A DNA stretch of 64,000 nt from JBFHIJ01 sp963678775 (GCA_963678775.2 CAXXGR010000002.1:62001-126000), one strand, 5' to 3'; shown: positions 1 to 10,107, counted from the stretch's first letter. Notes: generated by a model not told the origin, from the letters alone. A program made the numbers and translations.

Positions 1-977
1 AATTCCCATTTGCCATCTTTCCAGAAGATAACCTGACCATTTGCATCAGCACCGTCAACCATATCTAGTGCAGTTGGAGCCATCCAAGTAGCATTACCAC
101 TTGCGTCAACCATCATTTTATAACCTTCCATCGCGCCAGCAGTACTCAAGTACATAGGAGTGATAGAACCAGGAGCTACTAAATCAAGAACAGCACCCCA
201 TGCAGCAGTACCATTTGCACCTACGTACAATACTGTACCTTCAGCAGCACCAGTTGTGTTCAAGTTTTCTAAATCAATAGCACCAATACCGATTTTGTCA
301 CCAGTTACAGCTCTAGGAGCAATAATTGGATCTGGGTAAGTACCAGTTAAATCACCAGAAGCAGGACCAGATGGAGTAGTAGATACGTTAGGAGCTAACA
401 TATTTTGAGTAATACCACCATCAGGGATGTTATTTAAAACAGCTTCAGGTTTAATAGTTGGGTTAGGGAAAGTACCATCAAGATCTCCACCAGCAGCACC
501 CATTGGAATAGCCATTACGTTAGGATCTAACATAGCTTGAGTAACGCCACCGTCTACTACGCCAAGAGCAACAGTAGCAGTGTCAGCTGTAGAAGCTGCT
601 TTAGCCATACCAGCATAAGGAACCAAAGACATTGCAGTTCTAGCATACGGTGCTCCACCGCCTACAGTTACTTGCAAGAAGTATTGGCTATTAAATGGTA
701 AGTTAATTGGAGTTGTTTGACCCAAATTAACATTGAAGTAACCTTCGGTTACATTTACATTCTGTGTTTCTGTCCAAATCGCAGTTCCACCAGTTTCGCT
801 TTCAAAAATTTCGAAAGTCATAGAAACGTTTTGGTCTAAACCATGTTTCTGATCGTCTAATATTGTACCTTGATAGTTAATTTGGTCTGGCAAATCTGCC
901 GGTGCAGCTTGCACTCTACCAAATGGTGCTAAAACGAAGGCAACAATAAGTAAACCGAGAAGAAGAAGTCTCTTCAT
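1..977 (-). CDS. Exported tail-fibre/collagen-like surface protein (3' end outside window)
   Basis: I translated this frame by hand because it runs off the left edge. The start at 977 has an AGGAGTG ribosome site 9 nt upstream. The protein opens with a signal peptide (MKRLLLLGLLIVAFVLAPF) and a beta-rich domain reading 'INYQGTILDDQ', common at the start of FCB surface proteins. Two spaced copies of the G-D-L-x-G-T-x-P-x-P-x-I motif follow (GDLDGTFPNPTI, GDLTGTYPDPII), each preceded by a 'DGGVTQ/ITQ..ML' unit. Such repeats are known from tail-fibre-like and endosialidase-chaperone-like surface proteins. The role is probably a secreted or cell-surface fibre; the C-terminus, which would settle it, is missing. 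The downstream neighbour (1047-1628) is a separate T9SS cargo on the same strand. Confidence 0.8.
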   Translation of the reverse strand, partial: MKRLLLLGLLIVAFVLAPFGRVQAAPADLPDQINYQGTILDDQKHGLDQNVSMTFEIFESETGGTAIWTETQNVNVTEGYFNVNLGQTTPINLPFNSQYFLQVTVGGGAPYARTAMSLVPYAGMAKAASTADTATVALGVVDGGVTQAMLDPNVMAIPMGAAGGDLDGTFPNPTIKPEAVLNNIPDGGITQNMLAPNVSTTPSGPASGDLTGTYPDPIIAPRAVTGDKIGIGAIDLENLNTTGAAEGTVLYVGANGTAAWGAVLDLVAPGSITPMYLSTAGAMEGYKMMVDASGNATWMAPTALDMVDGADANGQVIFWKDGKWE

Positions 978-1046
978 TACTTTGCACTCCTAAACGATGT
1001 TATACAAAAAAATCTCATTTTATTTTCTTTATTCTTATTCAAATGA

Positions 1047-1628
1047 TTATTTAGCAACAACCATTACTGTACGCACTGACTTAGCTTCAAAGTTAGAAGC
1101 GCCAACCGGTCTAACTACTACTTCACATAAATATGAACCGCTAGCTACATCAGCTCCACTGTTATCAGTAACATCCCAAGCTTGAGTAACTACACCTGAT
1201 GCTTGACCAACATTAAATGTTCTAATAGTTTTACCACTCATGTCATAGATGTTAATTGTAACTTCGCCGTAACCTGGCATTTCGTATTCGATAGTTGTAG
1301 AAGAAGACACTGGATTAGGATAGTTTTTCAAACCATCATTTGTAATCACTAAATTTTCTTCAACTGAAGTTAGGTCTTCTTCGGGAGACCAAAATCCTTG
1401 GTATAAGGTCCAGAGTTTCCCTTCTACCTGAACATCTGTATCACGTTTGCCGATTGCAGTCTGTCCCATAACGCCGGAAAGTGTTTCCGAGTTGTTATTA
1501 GTAACAGCCACCATGCCACCGGAACCAATCACAGATTTTTGTAGAGTATATTCTTGCGCAGTAGCAGAATCCGCTATGAACGGAAGCGCTATCCCACAGA
1601 CCAAGATATACTTCATAATGTTTTTCAT
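1047..1628 (-). CDS. T9SS type A sorting-domain protein
   Basis: This 193-aa exported protein has an N-terminal signal peptide (about residues 1-24, cut after 'ATAQ'). Its C-terminal ~85 residues form the type IX secretion sorting domain: 'NYPNPVSSSTTIEYEMPG' (about 103-120), then 'VTINIYDMSGKTIRTF', and finally a conserved-type beta strand rich in V/A/K. The short central part (about 25-95) has no domain I recognise. An AGGAGTG site 5 nt before the ATG at 1628 supports this start. The protein should be exported by Sec, moved through the outer membrane by the T9SS, and released or anchored. It is small for a cargo protein, so a structural or adhesive role is more likely than an enzyme. No T9SS machinery gene lies in the window. 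Confidence 0.88.
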   Translation of the reverse strand: MKNIMKYILVCGIALPFIADSATAQEYTLQKSVIGSGGMVAVTNNNSETLSGVMGQTAIGKRDTDVQVEGKLWTLYQGFWSPEEDLTSVEENLVITNDGLKNYPNPVSSSTTIEYEMPGYGEVTINIYDMSGKTIRTFNVGQASGVVTQAWDVTDNSGADVASGSYLCEVVVRPVGASNFEAKSVRTVMVVAK

Positions 1629-2207
1629 GTGAACACTCCTATATACTGACTATGTATATTATTGTAAATTACTTTCTCTTATCAACTTATTTATTGAACT
1701 TAAGACTTATCAAAGCCTTATCCCTTGGCTTGTATATAGTACAATAATTATGCCAAAGTAAGACACACGTATAATAATACTATCCGAACCTAAAAAGACA
1801 ATCCGAATTGATAACGAAATTACGATATTTCGCCTTAAATAACAAAAAAGAATTTATTTCTAGCATAAGATTTATGATAATTATTTCCTTAATCTTTACT
1901 CTAATGCTTCTAACTTTTTATATTTTAACTATTTACAGATATTTATAATGGAGTTTAGACAATATAAAAACTCCAACTAAACCTAAAATCAGATTTAGCT
2001 ATAATATTCGCTTTCTCTTTGATTTCGATATTTATTGAGCGCTTGCATGCCAAATAAGTACTTTGGGACATGTAATTGCCTTATGTGGTTTATAAATATT
2101 TACTTCATGCTGCAAATTTAATTTAACTGAATCACAAATGAATTCCAAAAACTTTTTTATTTTTGTTGTACTTTTGTACTATATTTTTTATTTATCGAGC
2201 TATAAAC
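1629..2207. other. Divergent AT-rich intergenic region
   Basis: About 580 bp between divergent genes with no credible ORF. It should contain promoters for both flanks. The only element I can point to is the TACTTTTG word at 2169-2176 before the methyltransferase gene. I see no repeat copy, tRNA or strong terminator hairpin here. Confidence 0.5.
2169..2176 (+). promoter_or_regulatory. Putative Bacteroidota-type -7 element (TACTTTTG)
   Basis: TACTTTTG matches the TAnnTTTG -7 consensus known for Bacteroidota primary sigma factors. It lies 31 nt before the ATG at 2208. The same word occurs at 4310-4317 before another gene. No clear -33 element is visible, so this is suggestive only. Confidence 0.4.
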
Positions 2208-3605
2208 ATGAAACTTCACAATCTCATAGCACACTGCGTCCAGATTGATTCTAATATAAATACTTCTGCAAAACCTGCAGACAGCACTATATCAGAGTAT
2301 TTAAAGCAGAACAAGTCTATCGGCAGTAAAGAACGTAAGTTTGTTTCAGAACTTATATTTTTCGGATTAAGGCATCAAATACTAATCAATCATTTAACTC
2401 AATGTATTAATTATAATCTTGATTCCCAAACTAAATTTTTCTTGATTGCAATTTTATTGCATCCATCAGTGGAATCAGGCTCTGAGTCAGTTAGTTTTGA
2501 TGATTTATATAAAGTTATTGACAAAACTGTGGAGCCCGATATTTTATTAGCTATTCAAAAGTATTTCACTCCAGAGTCTTTGACGATAGACATTTTAAAT
2601 AATTGGAAATCATCTATTTTAAATGTACTTAGCTCCATCGAATCTAAAATTCAAGAGAAGGATAAAGAAGCTTTGTGTTTGAAATATTCTTTTACTTTGC
2701 CTGTATTTGAAATGTTAGAATCGATATATTCTTACGAAGTTATCGCAGATATGTTCCAAGCTTTATCGTTACCTGCCACAATTAATATTAGAGTGAACAC
2801 ATTTAACACCAATATAAAAAAACTGACTGAAAGTTTGTCTAATTCTATCGATATTAGATATTTAGAGCCTAGCAGCATGCTTCCGGATTCTATCAATGTC
2901 TTGCGACGTGCTAACTTGCTGCAAACTAAAGAGTTTATACATGGAAGATTTGAATTTCAGGATGAAGGCAGTCAGATTATTTCTTTTGTGCTGGATCCGA
3001 AACCCGGAGAAAAGGTTTTAGATGCATGCGCCGGCGCCGGCGGCAAAACCTTACACATAGGCAACCTGATGGAAAACAATGGTCTTATTATGGCTACTGA
3101 TACCGGTAGTAAACGCTTAAACGAAATTTTGCCACGTGCTAAAAAGTCAGGTATAACTATTATAAAAACAGAGCTATTACACCTTGGCCAATCTAAGGTT
3201 GCTGAGTATAGCAAGTATCTATATGACAAAGTACTTATAGATTCCCCTTGTACAGGTTTAGGCACTGTAAGAAGAGCTCCTTTCCTTAAATATTCCATAT
3301 CAAAAGATAAGTTAGAAGAGTTGAATAGACGACAAATAGGCATATTACAACACTATTCTCAGTTTGTAGCTGTGGGTGGGATTTTAGTTTATGCTACTTG
3401 CTCCATTCTACCTCAGGAGAACAGTGATATTGCTTCGCTATTCCTGAAGAACAATCCTAACTTTGAACCTTGTAGCCTAAATGAGTCTATCAAAACTCAC
3501 AATATAAATCTTACTCTAACTGATGAAGTATCAGAGCTTTACCTGCAACCACACATACATGGTACAGATGGTTTCTATGTTGCTAAATTCAGGAGAAAAT
3601 CTTGA
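2208..3605 (+). CDS. RsmB/NOP2-family RNA m5C methyltransferase
   Basis: A SAM-dependent RNA (cytosine-5) methyltransferase of the Sun/NOL1/NOP2 family. The SAM-binding motif 'LDACAGAGGKTLHIGN' lies near residue 270. The catalytic pair is present: 'DSPCTGLGT' (near 345) with the Pro-Cys motif, and 'YATCSILPQEN' (near 395) with the Thr-Cys motif. The N-terminal ~140 residues resemble the NusB-like RNA-binding part of RsmB, which suggests 16S rRNA C967 as target. I use the ATG at 2208; the open frame reaches back to 2163, but the upstream codons overlap the promoter word. The stop overlaps the next gene by 4 nt, so the two are probably cotranscribed and translationally coupled. Confidence 0.88.
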   Translation: MKLHNLIAHCVQIDSNINTSAKPADSTISEYLKQNKSIGSKERKFVSELIFFGLRHQILINHLTQCINYNLDSQTKFFLIAILLHPSVESGSESVSFDDLYKVIDKTVEPDILLAIQKYFTPESLTIDILNNWKSSILNVLSSIESKIQEKDKEALCLKYSFTLPVFEMLESIYSYEVIADMFQALSLPATINIRVNTFNTNIKKLTESLSNSIDIRYLEPSSMLPDSINVLRRANLLQTKEFIHGRFEFQDEGSQIISFVLDPKPGEKVLDACAGAGGKTLHIGNLMENNGLIMATDTGSKRLNEILPRAKKSGITIIKTELLHLGQSKVAEYSKYLYDKVLIDSPCTGLGTVRRAPFLKYSISKDKLEELNRRQIGILQHYSQFVAVGGILVYATCSILPQENSDIASLFLKNNPNFEPCSLNESIKTHNINLTLTDEVSELYLQPHIHGTDGFYVAKFRRKS

Positions 3606-4201
3606 AGATAGATAATCTAATAATTGATTTCGGAGGGGTGCTATACGATATAGCCCCCAATGAAACTCTAGCACTATTCAATAGTTATGGTGCTAAACAA
3701 CTTATTTATAGTGATTTAGCTGATATGCAGGTGTTTAAAGATTATGAGACAGGAAGTATCTCAAGCTTAGGATTTATACGTTCTTTAAGAGATATCTTTG
3801 TAATAGATAATAGTATATCAGATGAGCTTATCACTGCCGGATGGAATAAAACTCTCGTTGGCATTTTCGATAACTCAATAGAAACACTCAAAACTTTGAA
3901 AAAACGCTATAATCTTGCCTTGTTGAGCAATACTAACGAACTTCACTACTTGCATTTTATGCCACATTGTCAAGAACTTTTCTCAATATTTGACAGGTGC
4001 TTCTTTTCACACCAGATAAATATGAGAAAGCCTAATACCGATATATACAAGCATGTAATAAGTGACATGGGGTATAAGTCTTGCAATACTACCTTTATAG
4101 ATGATTCTGAAGCTAATATATCAGGAGCACAGAAAGCAGGATTGCACACTTTTCACATTACTCCTGACACATGTCTGTCAGATTATCTACACACTGTTTA
4201 A
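3602..4201 (+). CDS. HAD-superfamily (IA) phosphatase, YihX-like
   Basis: A 199-aa haloacid-dehalogenase-fold hydrolase. Motif I is 'IDFGGVLYD', with the nucleophilic Asp at residue 9 and Gly in place of the usual second Asp. This variant is seen in the YihX group of sugar-phosphate phosphatases. Motif II is 'LLSNTNE', motif III has the Lys of 'RKPNTDIY', and motif IV is 'TFIDDSEANISGAQKAG'. A cap domain lies between motifs I and II. The start is TTG, inside the TTGA overlap with the stop of the upstream methyltransferase; an AGGAG site lies just upstream. Substrate cannot be told from sequence. Coupling to an rRNA methyltransferase looks like operon packing, not a shared pathway. Confidence 0.85.
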   Translation: MKIDNLIIDFGGVLYDIAPNETLALFNSYGAKQLIYSDLADMQVFKDYETGSISSLGFIRSLRDIFVIDNSISDELITAGWNKTLVGIFDNSIETLKTLKKRYNLALLSNTNELHYLHFMPHCQELFSIFDRCFFSHQINMRKPNTDIYKHVISDMGYKSCNTTFIDDSEANISGAQKAGLHTFHITPDTCLSDYLHTV

Positions 4202-4309
4202 CTATATACACAGTTTTTGACTCATTATAGAATATCACAATAAAGCTCTTTACACTAACTAAATAAATTGAATAGTTTTATTTCTAACAATAAATCCTTA
4301 TCTTTATAA

Positions 4310-4317
4310 TACTTTTG
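4310..4317 (+). promoter_or_regulatory. Putative Bacteroidota-type -7 element (TACTTTTG)
   Basis: An exact TACTTTTG word, as at 2169. It lies only 9 nt before the TTG codon at 4327. If it is the real -7 element, the transcript would start around 4324. That would favour the ATG at 4345 as the true start of the next gene. Confidence 0.4.
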
Positions 4318-4326
4318 TAAATATGT

Positions 4327-6030
4327 TTGAAAGCACCAGAGGATATGAATTCTTTTTGGGAATCTTCTTTTATAGTAGTTGATGTTGAAACTACCGGTTC
4401 AGATCCGGAAAAAAACAAAATAACTGATATAGCTTGCATCTTGGTGCAGGGCGGAGAAATAGTAGACGTTTACGCATCTTTAGTAAATCCACATCAGTTT
4501 ATACCGCATTTTATTTCTAATATGACCGGTATCACTAACGAAATGGCGTTTAATGCGCCGGAAGCATCTGAAATATTCAAGGAAGTCAGTAAATTTTTTA
4601 ATGTACCTAACCCTATATTTGTGGCACATAATGTAAATTTTGACTGGTCTTTTGTTCAGCGTTCCTTTGTTCGCGAAGGTTTGACTCCTTTAGAAATGCC
4701 AAAACTATGCACACTTAAATTATCCAGAAGGCTTTTGCCCAAAGATGATAAAAAAAATGTTGGTGCATTGGCTGAGTTTTATGGTATCAATATAAAAAAT
4801 AGACATAGAGCGCTGGGAGATGCAGAAGCGACTGCACTTATTTTATTAGAACTTCTTGAAAAGGTGCAAGAAGAACATGAAATCACTTCTATTGATGACT
4901 TGTTACATTTCCAAAATAGACCTGTAAAGGCATACTCTCTAAAACCTGATTCTGTAGAAAAGCACAGTAGTTGCATAGAATCTATACCGGACGAACCTGG
5001 TGTATACTATTTCTATGACAAAAACGGAAAGAATATATATATTGGTAAAGCGAAATCTTTAAAAAGCCGAGTACAGTCTTACTTTAGAAACGGCAATCTT
5101 ACTTCCAGAAAAGTAGCCGATATGGTAAGAAAAATAGAAACCATTAAATGGGAATGCTCCGGCAATGAGCTATCTGCTTTAGTTTTGGAATCGCGTGAGA
5201 TAAAGCGAGTGCAGCCAAAATACAACGTATTGGAAAAACGATATTTAAAATATCCTTTTATAAAAATTACAGCAGATATCAATTACCCAAGAGTTCAGAT
5301 TTGCAATGAGGTTGAGAATGATGGCGCATCTTACTATGGGCCTTTCAAAAATTATTCTTTTGTAAATACCATTGTTTCTATTATAGATAAAAAGTTTGGG
5401 CTCAGGAAGTGTGAGATAAATTTAGAGAACTCTAACGTAAAGCCCTGTTTTTATGCTGATATCGACAGATGCATAGCACCTTGTACGGATGCCTGCACGC
5501 CTCAGGACTATGCAGTAGAGGTAGATAAAGTAAAAACATATTTGTCTAATTTTAAGAACGGTGTACTGACTGATCTTGAAAAAGAAATGGTTAGACTCTC
5601 TGAAGACTTAGATTTTGAAAATGCTGCTAAAATTCGCGACCAAATTCACGAGATAGAAAAAGTAATGGCAAACAAACCTGAAAGCAATGCCGCTACAGGC
5701 ACTAACAATATGGTTTTTATAATGCCTGCAGACTATAGAGAAAAAACGATAGATATATTTTTGATTGTAGAAGGCAAGCTTGCCAAACAAACAACATTAG
5801 GCAGGAAAGCTCCTTTAGATGATTTAATTGAAGATATACACCACTTCTATTTCAATGGTAACCAAACAGATAAAACCATAACAATGTATGACATTGACGA
5901 AATTAGAATAGTAAATTCATGGATATTTAAAAATATTGATTTTGGCATATCCTGTTTTGTTGAAAATACAAATGAAAATGACTTTATTCAAGAAGTAGAA
6001 ACTTCTATTCGTCAAATATCCTTTAGCTAA
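4327..6030 (+). CDS. DnaQ-like 3'-5' exonuclease fused to UvrC-like GIY-YIG nuclease
   Basis: A two-nuclease fusion of 567 aa. Residues ~12-180 are a DEDD exonuclease: ExoI 'VVDVETTGSD', ExoII 'VAHNVNFDWSF', ExoIII 'HRALGDAEAT'. Residues ~215-300 are a GIY-YIG domain ('GVYYFYDKNGKNIYIGKAKS'). A UVR-type helical motif ('LDFENAAKIRDQIHEIE') is near 425. The combination is known in Bacteroidota and Actinobacteria as the 'exonuclease/UvrC N-terminal' family, related to Cho, and is thought to act in DNA repair. UvrC's C-terminal RNase H-like and HhH parts are absent, so only the 3' incision half should be retained. Start is uncertain: TTG 4327 or ATG 4345; neither has a well-placed Shine-Dalgarno. 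Confidence 0.87.
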   Translation: MKAPEDMNSFWESSFIVVDVETTGSDPEKNKITDIACILVQGGEIVDVYASLVNPHQFIPHFISNMTGITNEMAFNAPEASEIFKEVSKFFNVPNPIFVAHNVNFDWSFVQRSFVREGLTPLEMPKLCTLKLSRRLLPKDDKKNVGALAEFYGINIKNRHRALGDAEATALILLELLEKVQEEHEITSIDDLLHFQNRPVKAYSLKPDSVEKHSSCIESIPDEPGVYYFYDKNGKNIYIGKAKSLKSRVQSYFRNGNLTSRKVADMVRKIETIKWECSGNELSALVLESREIKRVQPKYNVLEKRYLKYPFIKITADINYPRVQICNEVENDGASYYGPFKNYSFVNTIVSIIDKKFGLRKCEINLENSNVKPCFYADIDRCIAPCTDACTPQDYAVEVDKVKTYLSNFKNGVLTDLEKEMVRLSEDLDFENAAKIRDQIHEIEKVMANKPESNAATGTNNMVFIMPADYREKTIDIFLIVEGKLAKQTTLGRKAPLDDLIEDIHHFYFNGNQTDKTITMYDIDEIRIVNSWIFKNIDFGISCFVENTNENDFIQEVETSIRQISFS

Positions 6031-6127
6031 GCTATTTTTTGTAAGTTCATCCTATTTTTAAGCTTTGCGTGCTACAAACATTATTTTTTTGTATATTTAT
6101 TTGTTTGTATATTTTTATTGAAATCCT

Positions 6128-6766
6128 ATGCCACAAATCCTAAAAGATGATATTAAGCAACAAATCAGCAATGCTGCTTTTAAGCAGTTTGCGGCCTTTG
6201 GGTTTAGAAATACCTCAATGGCGAATATTGCTAAAGATGCCAACGTTTCTGTTGGAAATATATATAGATATTATCTCAATAAAGATGATATCTTTTATTC
6301 TCTGATCACTCCTCAGTTTGTCAATAAATTCAAACAAACTATGCAGATTAGGGTCAATAAAACCGGTACCAAATTTTTCAATGTACTAAAGAGAAAAGCA
6401 CCGGCAAATATTATTGACCGTGAAGTCATTGACTTTTACTTCAACTATCGCCTGCACATCGTAATCCTATTGGACAACAGCAAAGACACTGTTTATGAAA
6501 ATATACGCAGAGAGCTCAAAGACATGGCTTATGAGTATATTCAGCAGTACTTCAAACAAAACATCTCTCCTGAATATGAATTAGATAGCGAAAAGAGATT
6601 TTTGCTTGATATTATTTATGAAAATCTTGTTTACGGTATCCTGAAAATTTTAAAAGAATACACTGAAAAAGAAGATATAGAGCGAGCATACAAATCTCTT
6701 TTGGGTTACCATCTATATGGTTTGCTTGGGATTTGGGAAACTCCTGATTATATTTCAAAAGCATAA
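6128..6766 (+). CDS. TetR-family transcriptional regulator
   Basis: A 212-aa regulator. Residues ~8-55 carry the TetR helix-turn-helix: 'FAAFGFRNTSMANIAKDA' followed by 'NVSVGNIYRYYLNKDDIF', a textbook recognition-helix pattern. The C-terminal ~150 residues are a helical ligand and dimerisation domain without recognisable specificity. It lies 167 nt upstream of a TonB receptor gene on the same strand. Control of that receptor or of itself is a reasonable inference, but I found no clear palindromic operator in the gap. The 5' flank is very AT-rich. Confidence 0.85.
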   Translation: MPQILKDDIKQQISNAAFKQFAAFGFRNTSMANIAKDANVSVGNIYRYYLNKDDIFYSLITPQFVNKFKQTMQIRVNKTGTKFFNVLKRKAPANIIDREVIDFYFNYRLHIVILLDNSKDTVYENIRRELKDMAYEYIQQYFKQNISPEYELDSEKRFLLDIIYENLVYGILKILKEYTEKEDIERAYKSLLGYHLYGLLGIWETPDYISKA

Positions 6767-6932
6767 TTTCTATAGAAAAAAATTTTTTTATTTTTTTTGA
6801 TTAGTTTGTGCATCCATATTCTCTATCAAGACTCATACTGAATAAGAGACATAATAATTGAAACTTTGTTCGACTATTTCCGTTTCTGTCAAAGTATTTT
6901 AAACATACAGTCTTTTTGGAGAAGTTTTTTCA

Positions 6933-9236
6933 ATGCAGAAATTAATTATACAAATCCTCAAGCTTAGCAGCATCATGCTATTAATAGCAATTAATCTAAG
7001 TGCTAAAAATGCGGCTTTATCAGCGGAATACGCTTCAATGAGCGGGTTCGTTTACGACAGCGAGTCAAAAGAAACTCTTATCGGGGCTACTGTATATTTA
7101 GTAGGCACTCAAAAAGGTGCTTATACTAATAAAGCAGGCTTTTATTCTGTAACAGACATAAAACCCGGGAAATATACTATCCGCATAACTTACGTTGGAT
7201 ATGAAAAATTAGAATATGACGTTACTTTAAAAAAGGGCCAGTCATTTCAGAAAGAGATTTTCCTAAAATCTGCTATTGTTTCTACCAACTCGATAACTGT
7301 TACTGCAGAAAGAGAAGTCGAAAAGCGACAAATCACTGTTAGTAAGGTAAACATACCTATACAGCAAATAAAGGAAATCAGAATTGGTGGCGAATCTGAT
7401 GTATTTAGGACTTTGCAGTTATTGCCCGGAATTTTAACATCTTCTCAGATTTCTAGTGGTTTATATGTACGAGGAGGCTCGCCGGATCAAAATCTTGTTC
7501 TATTGGATGATGCGGTAGTCTATAACCCTACTCACTTGTTTGGATTTTTATCGACATTCAACAGTGACGCTATCAAAGATGTAGAGATGATAAAAGGTGG
7601 TTTCCCTGCTGAGTATGGAGGGAGGATGTCTTCAGTGCTTAGCATTACGCAGAATAACGGTTCTCAAAAAGAAGTAAAGGGAATCGGTTCCCTTGGGATA
7701 ATAAGCTCAAAGCTCAGCCTTGAAGGTCCTCTACCCGGAGATATAGATGGTTCTTGGTTCCTCGGAGGCAGAAGGACTTACTTCGACCTAATAACTTCGT
7801 TTATGGCTGAAAATCCAGAAGATCCATTCCCGGATTTTAACTTTTACGACTTGAATGGAAAGCTTACTTTAAATTTATCACCTAGAGATAAACTTTTTAT
7901 ATCAGGCTTTAATAGTGCCGATGCTCTTAATTATGACTCTTACGGAGTGGCATTTAATATGGATGTGGGTAACAGCCTTGCTGCTCTAAAATGGACTCAC
8001 ATCTGGGCAGATAATTACTTTAGTAATCTAATAGTATCCAGAAGCCATTATTTCAATAAATTTTCAGGTGACCAAACCGGTTTTGAATTTTTGATAAATA
8101 ACACTATTACCGATAACTCTATTAAATATAAAACGGAATGGTTAGCAAGCGACATGCTTACTGTAAAAGCAGGCATCGAATATACTAATTTCCATTTTGA
8201 ATATTTACAAGATTATTCAGGTGATATATCAGGTGATATAGACACAACAACAGCAGACGTAAAGACTGATTTGGATTTGGATGATAATAATTATAGTATG
8301 TATTTACAAACTAATTTGCAAACAAATCAACACCTTTCCTTACAACTTGGTGGAAGAGCAAACTATTGGGAATTAAGTGAGCAGTTTACCTTTGACCCCA
8401 GAGTTGCAGCAAAGTACCAGTTTAACGAAGGTTTTGCAATTAAACTCGCTTGGGGACTGTTTCATCAAAACTTGAGACTTGCTACGCAGCCTGATTTTAG
8501 TTTCTTTGATACATGGATGCCATCTGACACAACAGTGCCGGGGCCCGGAAGAGCTGATCATTACATACTTTCAATCGAAACCAGACCAATGGAAGAATTG
8601 GATTTGAATTTTGATTTTTATTATAAAAAGCTACATAATATAAACGAACTAAACCGACAATCTTTAAATGGCGATAAGGTTTCTGACGTGCTGTTCTTTG
8701 GTAAAGGAAGAGCTTACGGTGCAGAAGTTTTCCTACAAAAAAAGTTTGGAAGATTGACCGGCTGGGTCGGTTACGGTCTTGGATGGATATATGCACAGTT
8801 TGATACCATTAATGGTGGTAAAGAATTTAGACCAAAATACGATAGGTTGCATGATTTGAAAATTGTAGCTCAGTATAAACTATCTGAGGATTGGGACATA
8901 GGAGCTACTTTTACATTCCAAACCGGACAGTCCTACACAGGTGCAACTTCCAGATTTCAAACTAAACTGCCTGGGCAAAGCTATGGCGACGGTAAAATCG
9001 TTCCATCACAGAAATATGGACTACGATTGCCTCCTTCGCATCAGCTTAACGTAAACGCAAGTTATAAATTTGGTTTATTGGGACTCCCTGCGAAATTAAT
9101 CTTAGATGTATATAATCTTTATAATCGTAGAGATATCTGGTTCAGATATTACAATACACAAGAGAAAGTAACGACAGTGGAAGATGTAAAACTGTTACCT
9201 ATTATCCCAACTGTATCTATTGAAGTTAAGTTTTAA
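6933..9236 (+). CDS. TonB-dependent outer-membrane receptor with N-terminal regulatory domain
   Basis: A 767-aa outer-membrane receptor. A signal peptide (about 1-31) is followed by a carboxypeptidase-regulatory-like beta-sandwich (about 35-115; 'GFVYDSESKETLIGATVYL'). The plug follows (about 125-235), with 'RTLQLLPGI', 'GLYVRGGSPDQNLVLLDD' and 'GGFPAEYGGRMSSVL'. The rest is a 22-strand-type barrel ending in 'IPTVSIEVKF' with a terminal Phe. GGAG lies upstream of the ATG. It is followed after 13 nt by a DUF4249-like lipoprotein, a pairing repeatedly seen in Bacteroidota. The imported substrate is unknown; siderophores or peptides are possible. There is no SusD homologue, so it is not a classic glycan locus. 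Confidence 0.9.
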   Translation: MQKLIIQILKLSSIMLLIAINLSAKNAALSAEYASMSGFVYDSESKETLIGATVYLVGTQKGAYTNKAGFYSVTDIKPGKYTIRITYVGYEKLEYDVTLKKGQSFQKEIFLKSAIVSTNSITVTAEREVEKRQITVSKVNIPIQQIKEIRIGGESDVFRTLQLLPGILTSSQISSGLYVRGGSPDQNLVLLDDAVVYNPTHLFGFLSTFNSDAIKDVEMIKGGFPAEYGGRMSSVLSITQNNGSQKEVKGIGSLGIISSKLSLEGPLPGDIDGSWFLGGRRTYFDLITSFMAENPEDPFPDFNFYDLNGKLTLNLSPRDKLFISGFNSADALNYDSYGVAFNMDVGNSLAALKWTHIWADNYFSNLIVSRSHYFNKFSGDQTGFEFLINNTITDNSIKYKTEWLASDMLTVKAGIEYTNFHFEYLQDYSGDISGDIDTTTADVKTDLDLDDNNYSMYLQTNLQTNQHLSLQLGGRANYWELSEQFTFDPRVAAKYQFNEGFAIKLAWGLFHQNLRLATQPDFSFFDTWMPSDTTVPGPGRADHYILSIETRPMEELDLNFDFYYKKLHNINELNRQSLNGDKVSDVLFFGKGRAYGAEVFLQKKFGRLTGWVGYGLGWIYAQFDTINGGKEFRPKYDRLHDLKIVAQYKLSEDWDIGATFTFQTGQSYTGATSRFQTKLPGQSYGDGKIVPSQKYGLRLPPSHQLNVNASYKFGLLGLPAKLILDVYNLYNRRDIWFRYYNTQEKVTTVEDVKLLPIIPTVSIEVKF

Positions 9237-9249
9237 GGAGTAAACTAAA

Positions 9250-10107
9250 ATGCAAACTATAAAATATATTTTAATAACTATATCTCTTGCGCTTATATTA
9301 ATCTCGTGCGGAGATGATGTCCCGACTGACTATAAAGAAGAAATATTTGTAGAAGCTTATCTATTAGTTGGAGAGCCAATACAAAATATAGTTGTTGCCA
9401 AAACACAACCTGTAACAAGTACTTTTGATTACGAGAAGTCTTTGATGCGTGATGCACAAGTTATTATTAAGACTAAAGATAAAGTCCTGCCTCTTACAAT
9501 AGCAAGTTCTGGTGAGCAAGGTTTTTACTATGAAGATTCTAACTATTTGATAGAAGAGAATACTGAATATACATTAGAAATAACAACAGCTGACGGAAAA
9601 GTAATATCAGGAATTACCACTACTCCACAAAAAATTGAATGGATAGATAGAATACCTGATCCTTTGCAATATCCTATAGATTCTCTTAATCCTCCTACAT
9701 CCGATCCGATTAGCTGGACAGGATCTAAAGGAATTGATTATTACATCATATCTGTAAACTGTTTAGACACTTTGGAATATGGTATTTATTTCGACGATGT
9801 CCCTGATGAAGAATTAAATCGTAGAATAGAAAGACCTTGGACTAACGATGAAGATTTTTACGACATTGCGAACTTTGGATTTATACCAAACACTGAAACA
9901 AAAATAGTATGGGCAATATTCAAATGGTTCGGAAAAAGCGAAACCGTGGTATATGCACCTGACAATAATTTCCGAGACTGGTTTATCCAAAACCAATGGT
10001 TTAATAGCTATGATGAGAATTTGTCGTCCGTAGATGGAGCTATTGGGGTATTTGGTTCTGCAGCTGTAATAAGAGATACTTCTTTTGTGTTAAAAAATCA
10101 GCCTTAG
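9250..10107 (+). CDS. DUF4249-like outer-membrane lipoprotein
   Basis: A 285-aa lipoprotein with a lipobox (LISCGDD; lipidated Cys about residue 20). It then reads 'IFVEAYLLVGEPIQNIVV', the beta-sandwich opening typical of DUF4249 proteins. It follows the TonB receptor by 13 nt with its own GGAG site and ends at a strong terminator, so the two form one unit. By position it is probably the surface-exposed partner of the receptor, for instance capturing ligand. That is inference; the family has no firmly established function that I know of. Confidence 0.78.
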   Translation: MQTIKYILITISLALILISCGDDVPTDYKEEIFVEAYLLVGEPIQNIVVAKTQPVTSTFDYEKSLMRDAQVIIKTKDKVLPLTIASSGEQGFYYEDSNYLIEENTEYTLEITTADGKVISGITTTPQKIEWIDRIPDPLQYPIDSLNPPTSDPISWTGSKGIDYYIISVNCLDTLEYGIYFDDVPDEELNRRIERPWTNDEDFYDIANFGFIPNTETKIVWAIFKWFGKSETVVYAPDNNFRDWFIQNQWFNSYDENLSSVDGAIGVFGSAAVIRDTSFVLKNQP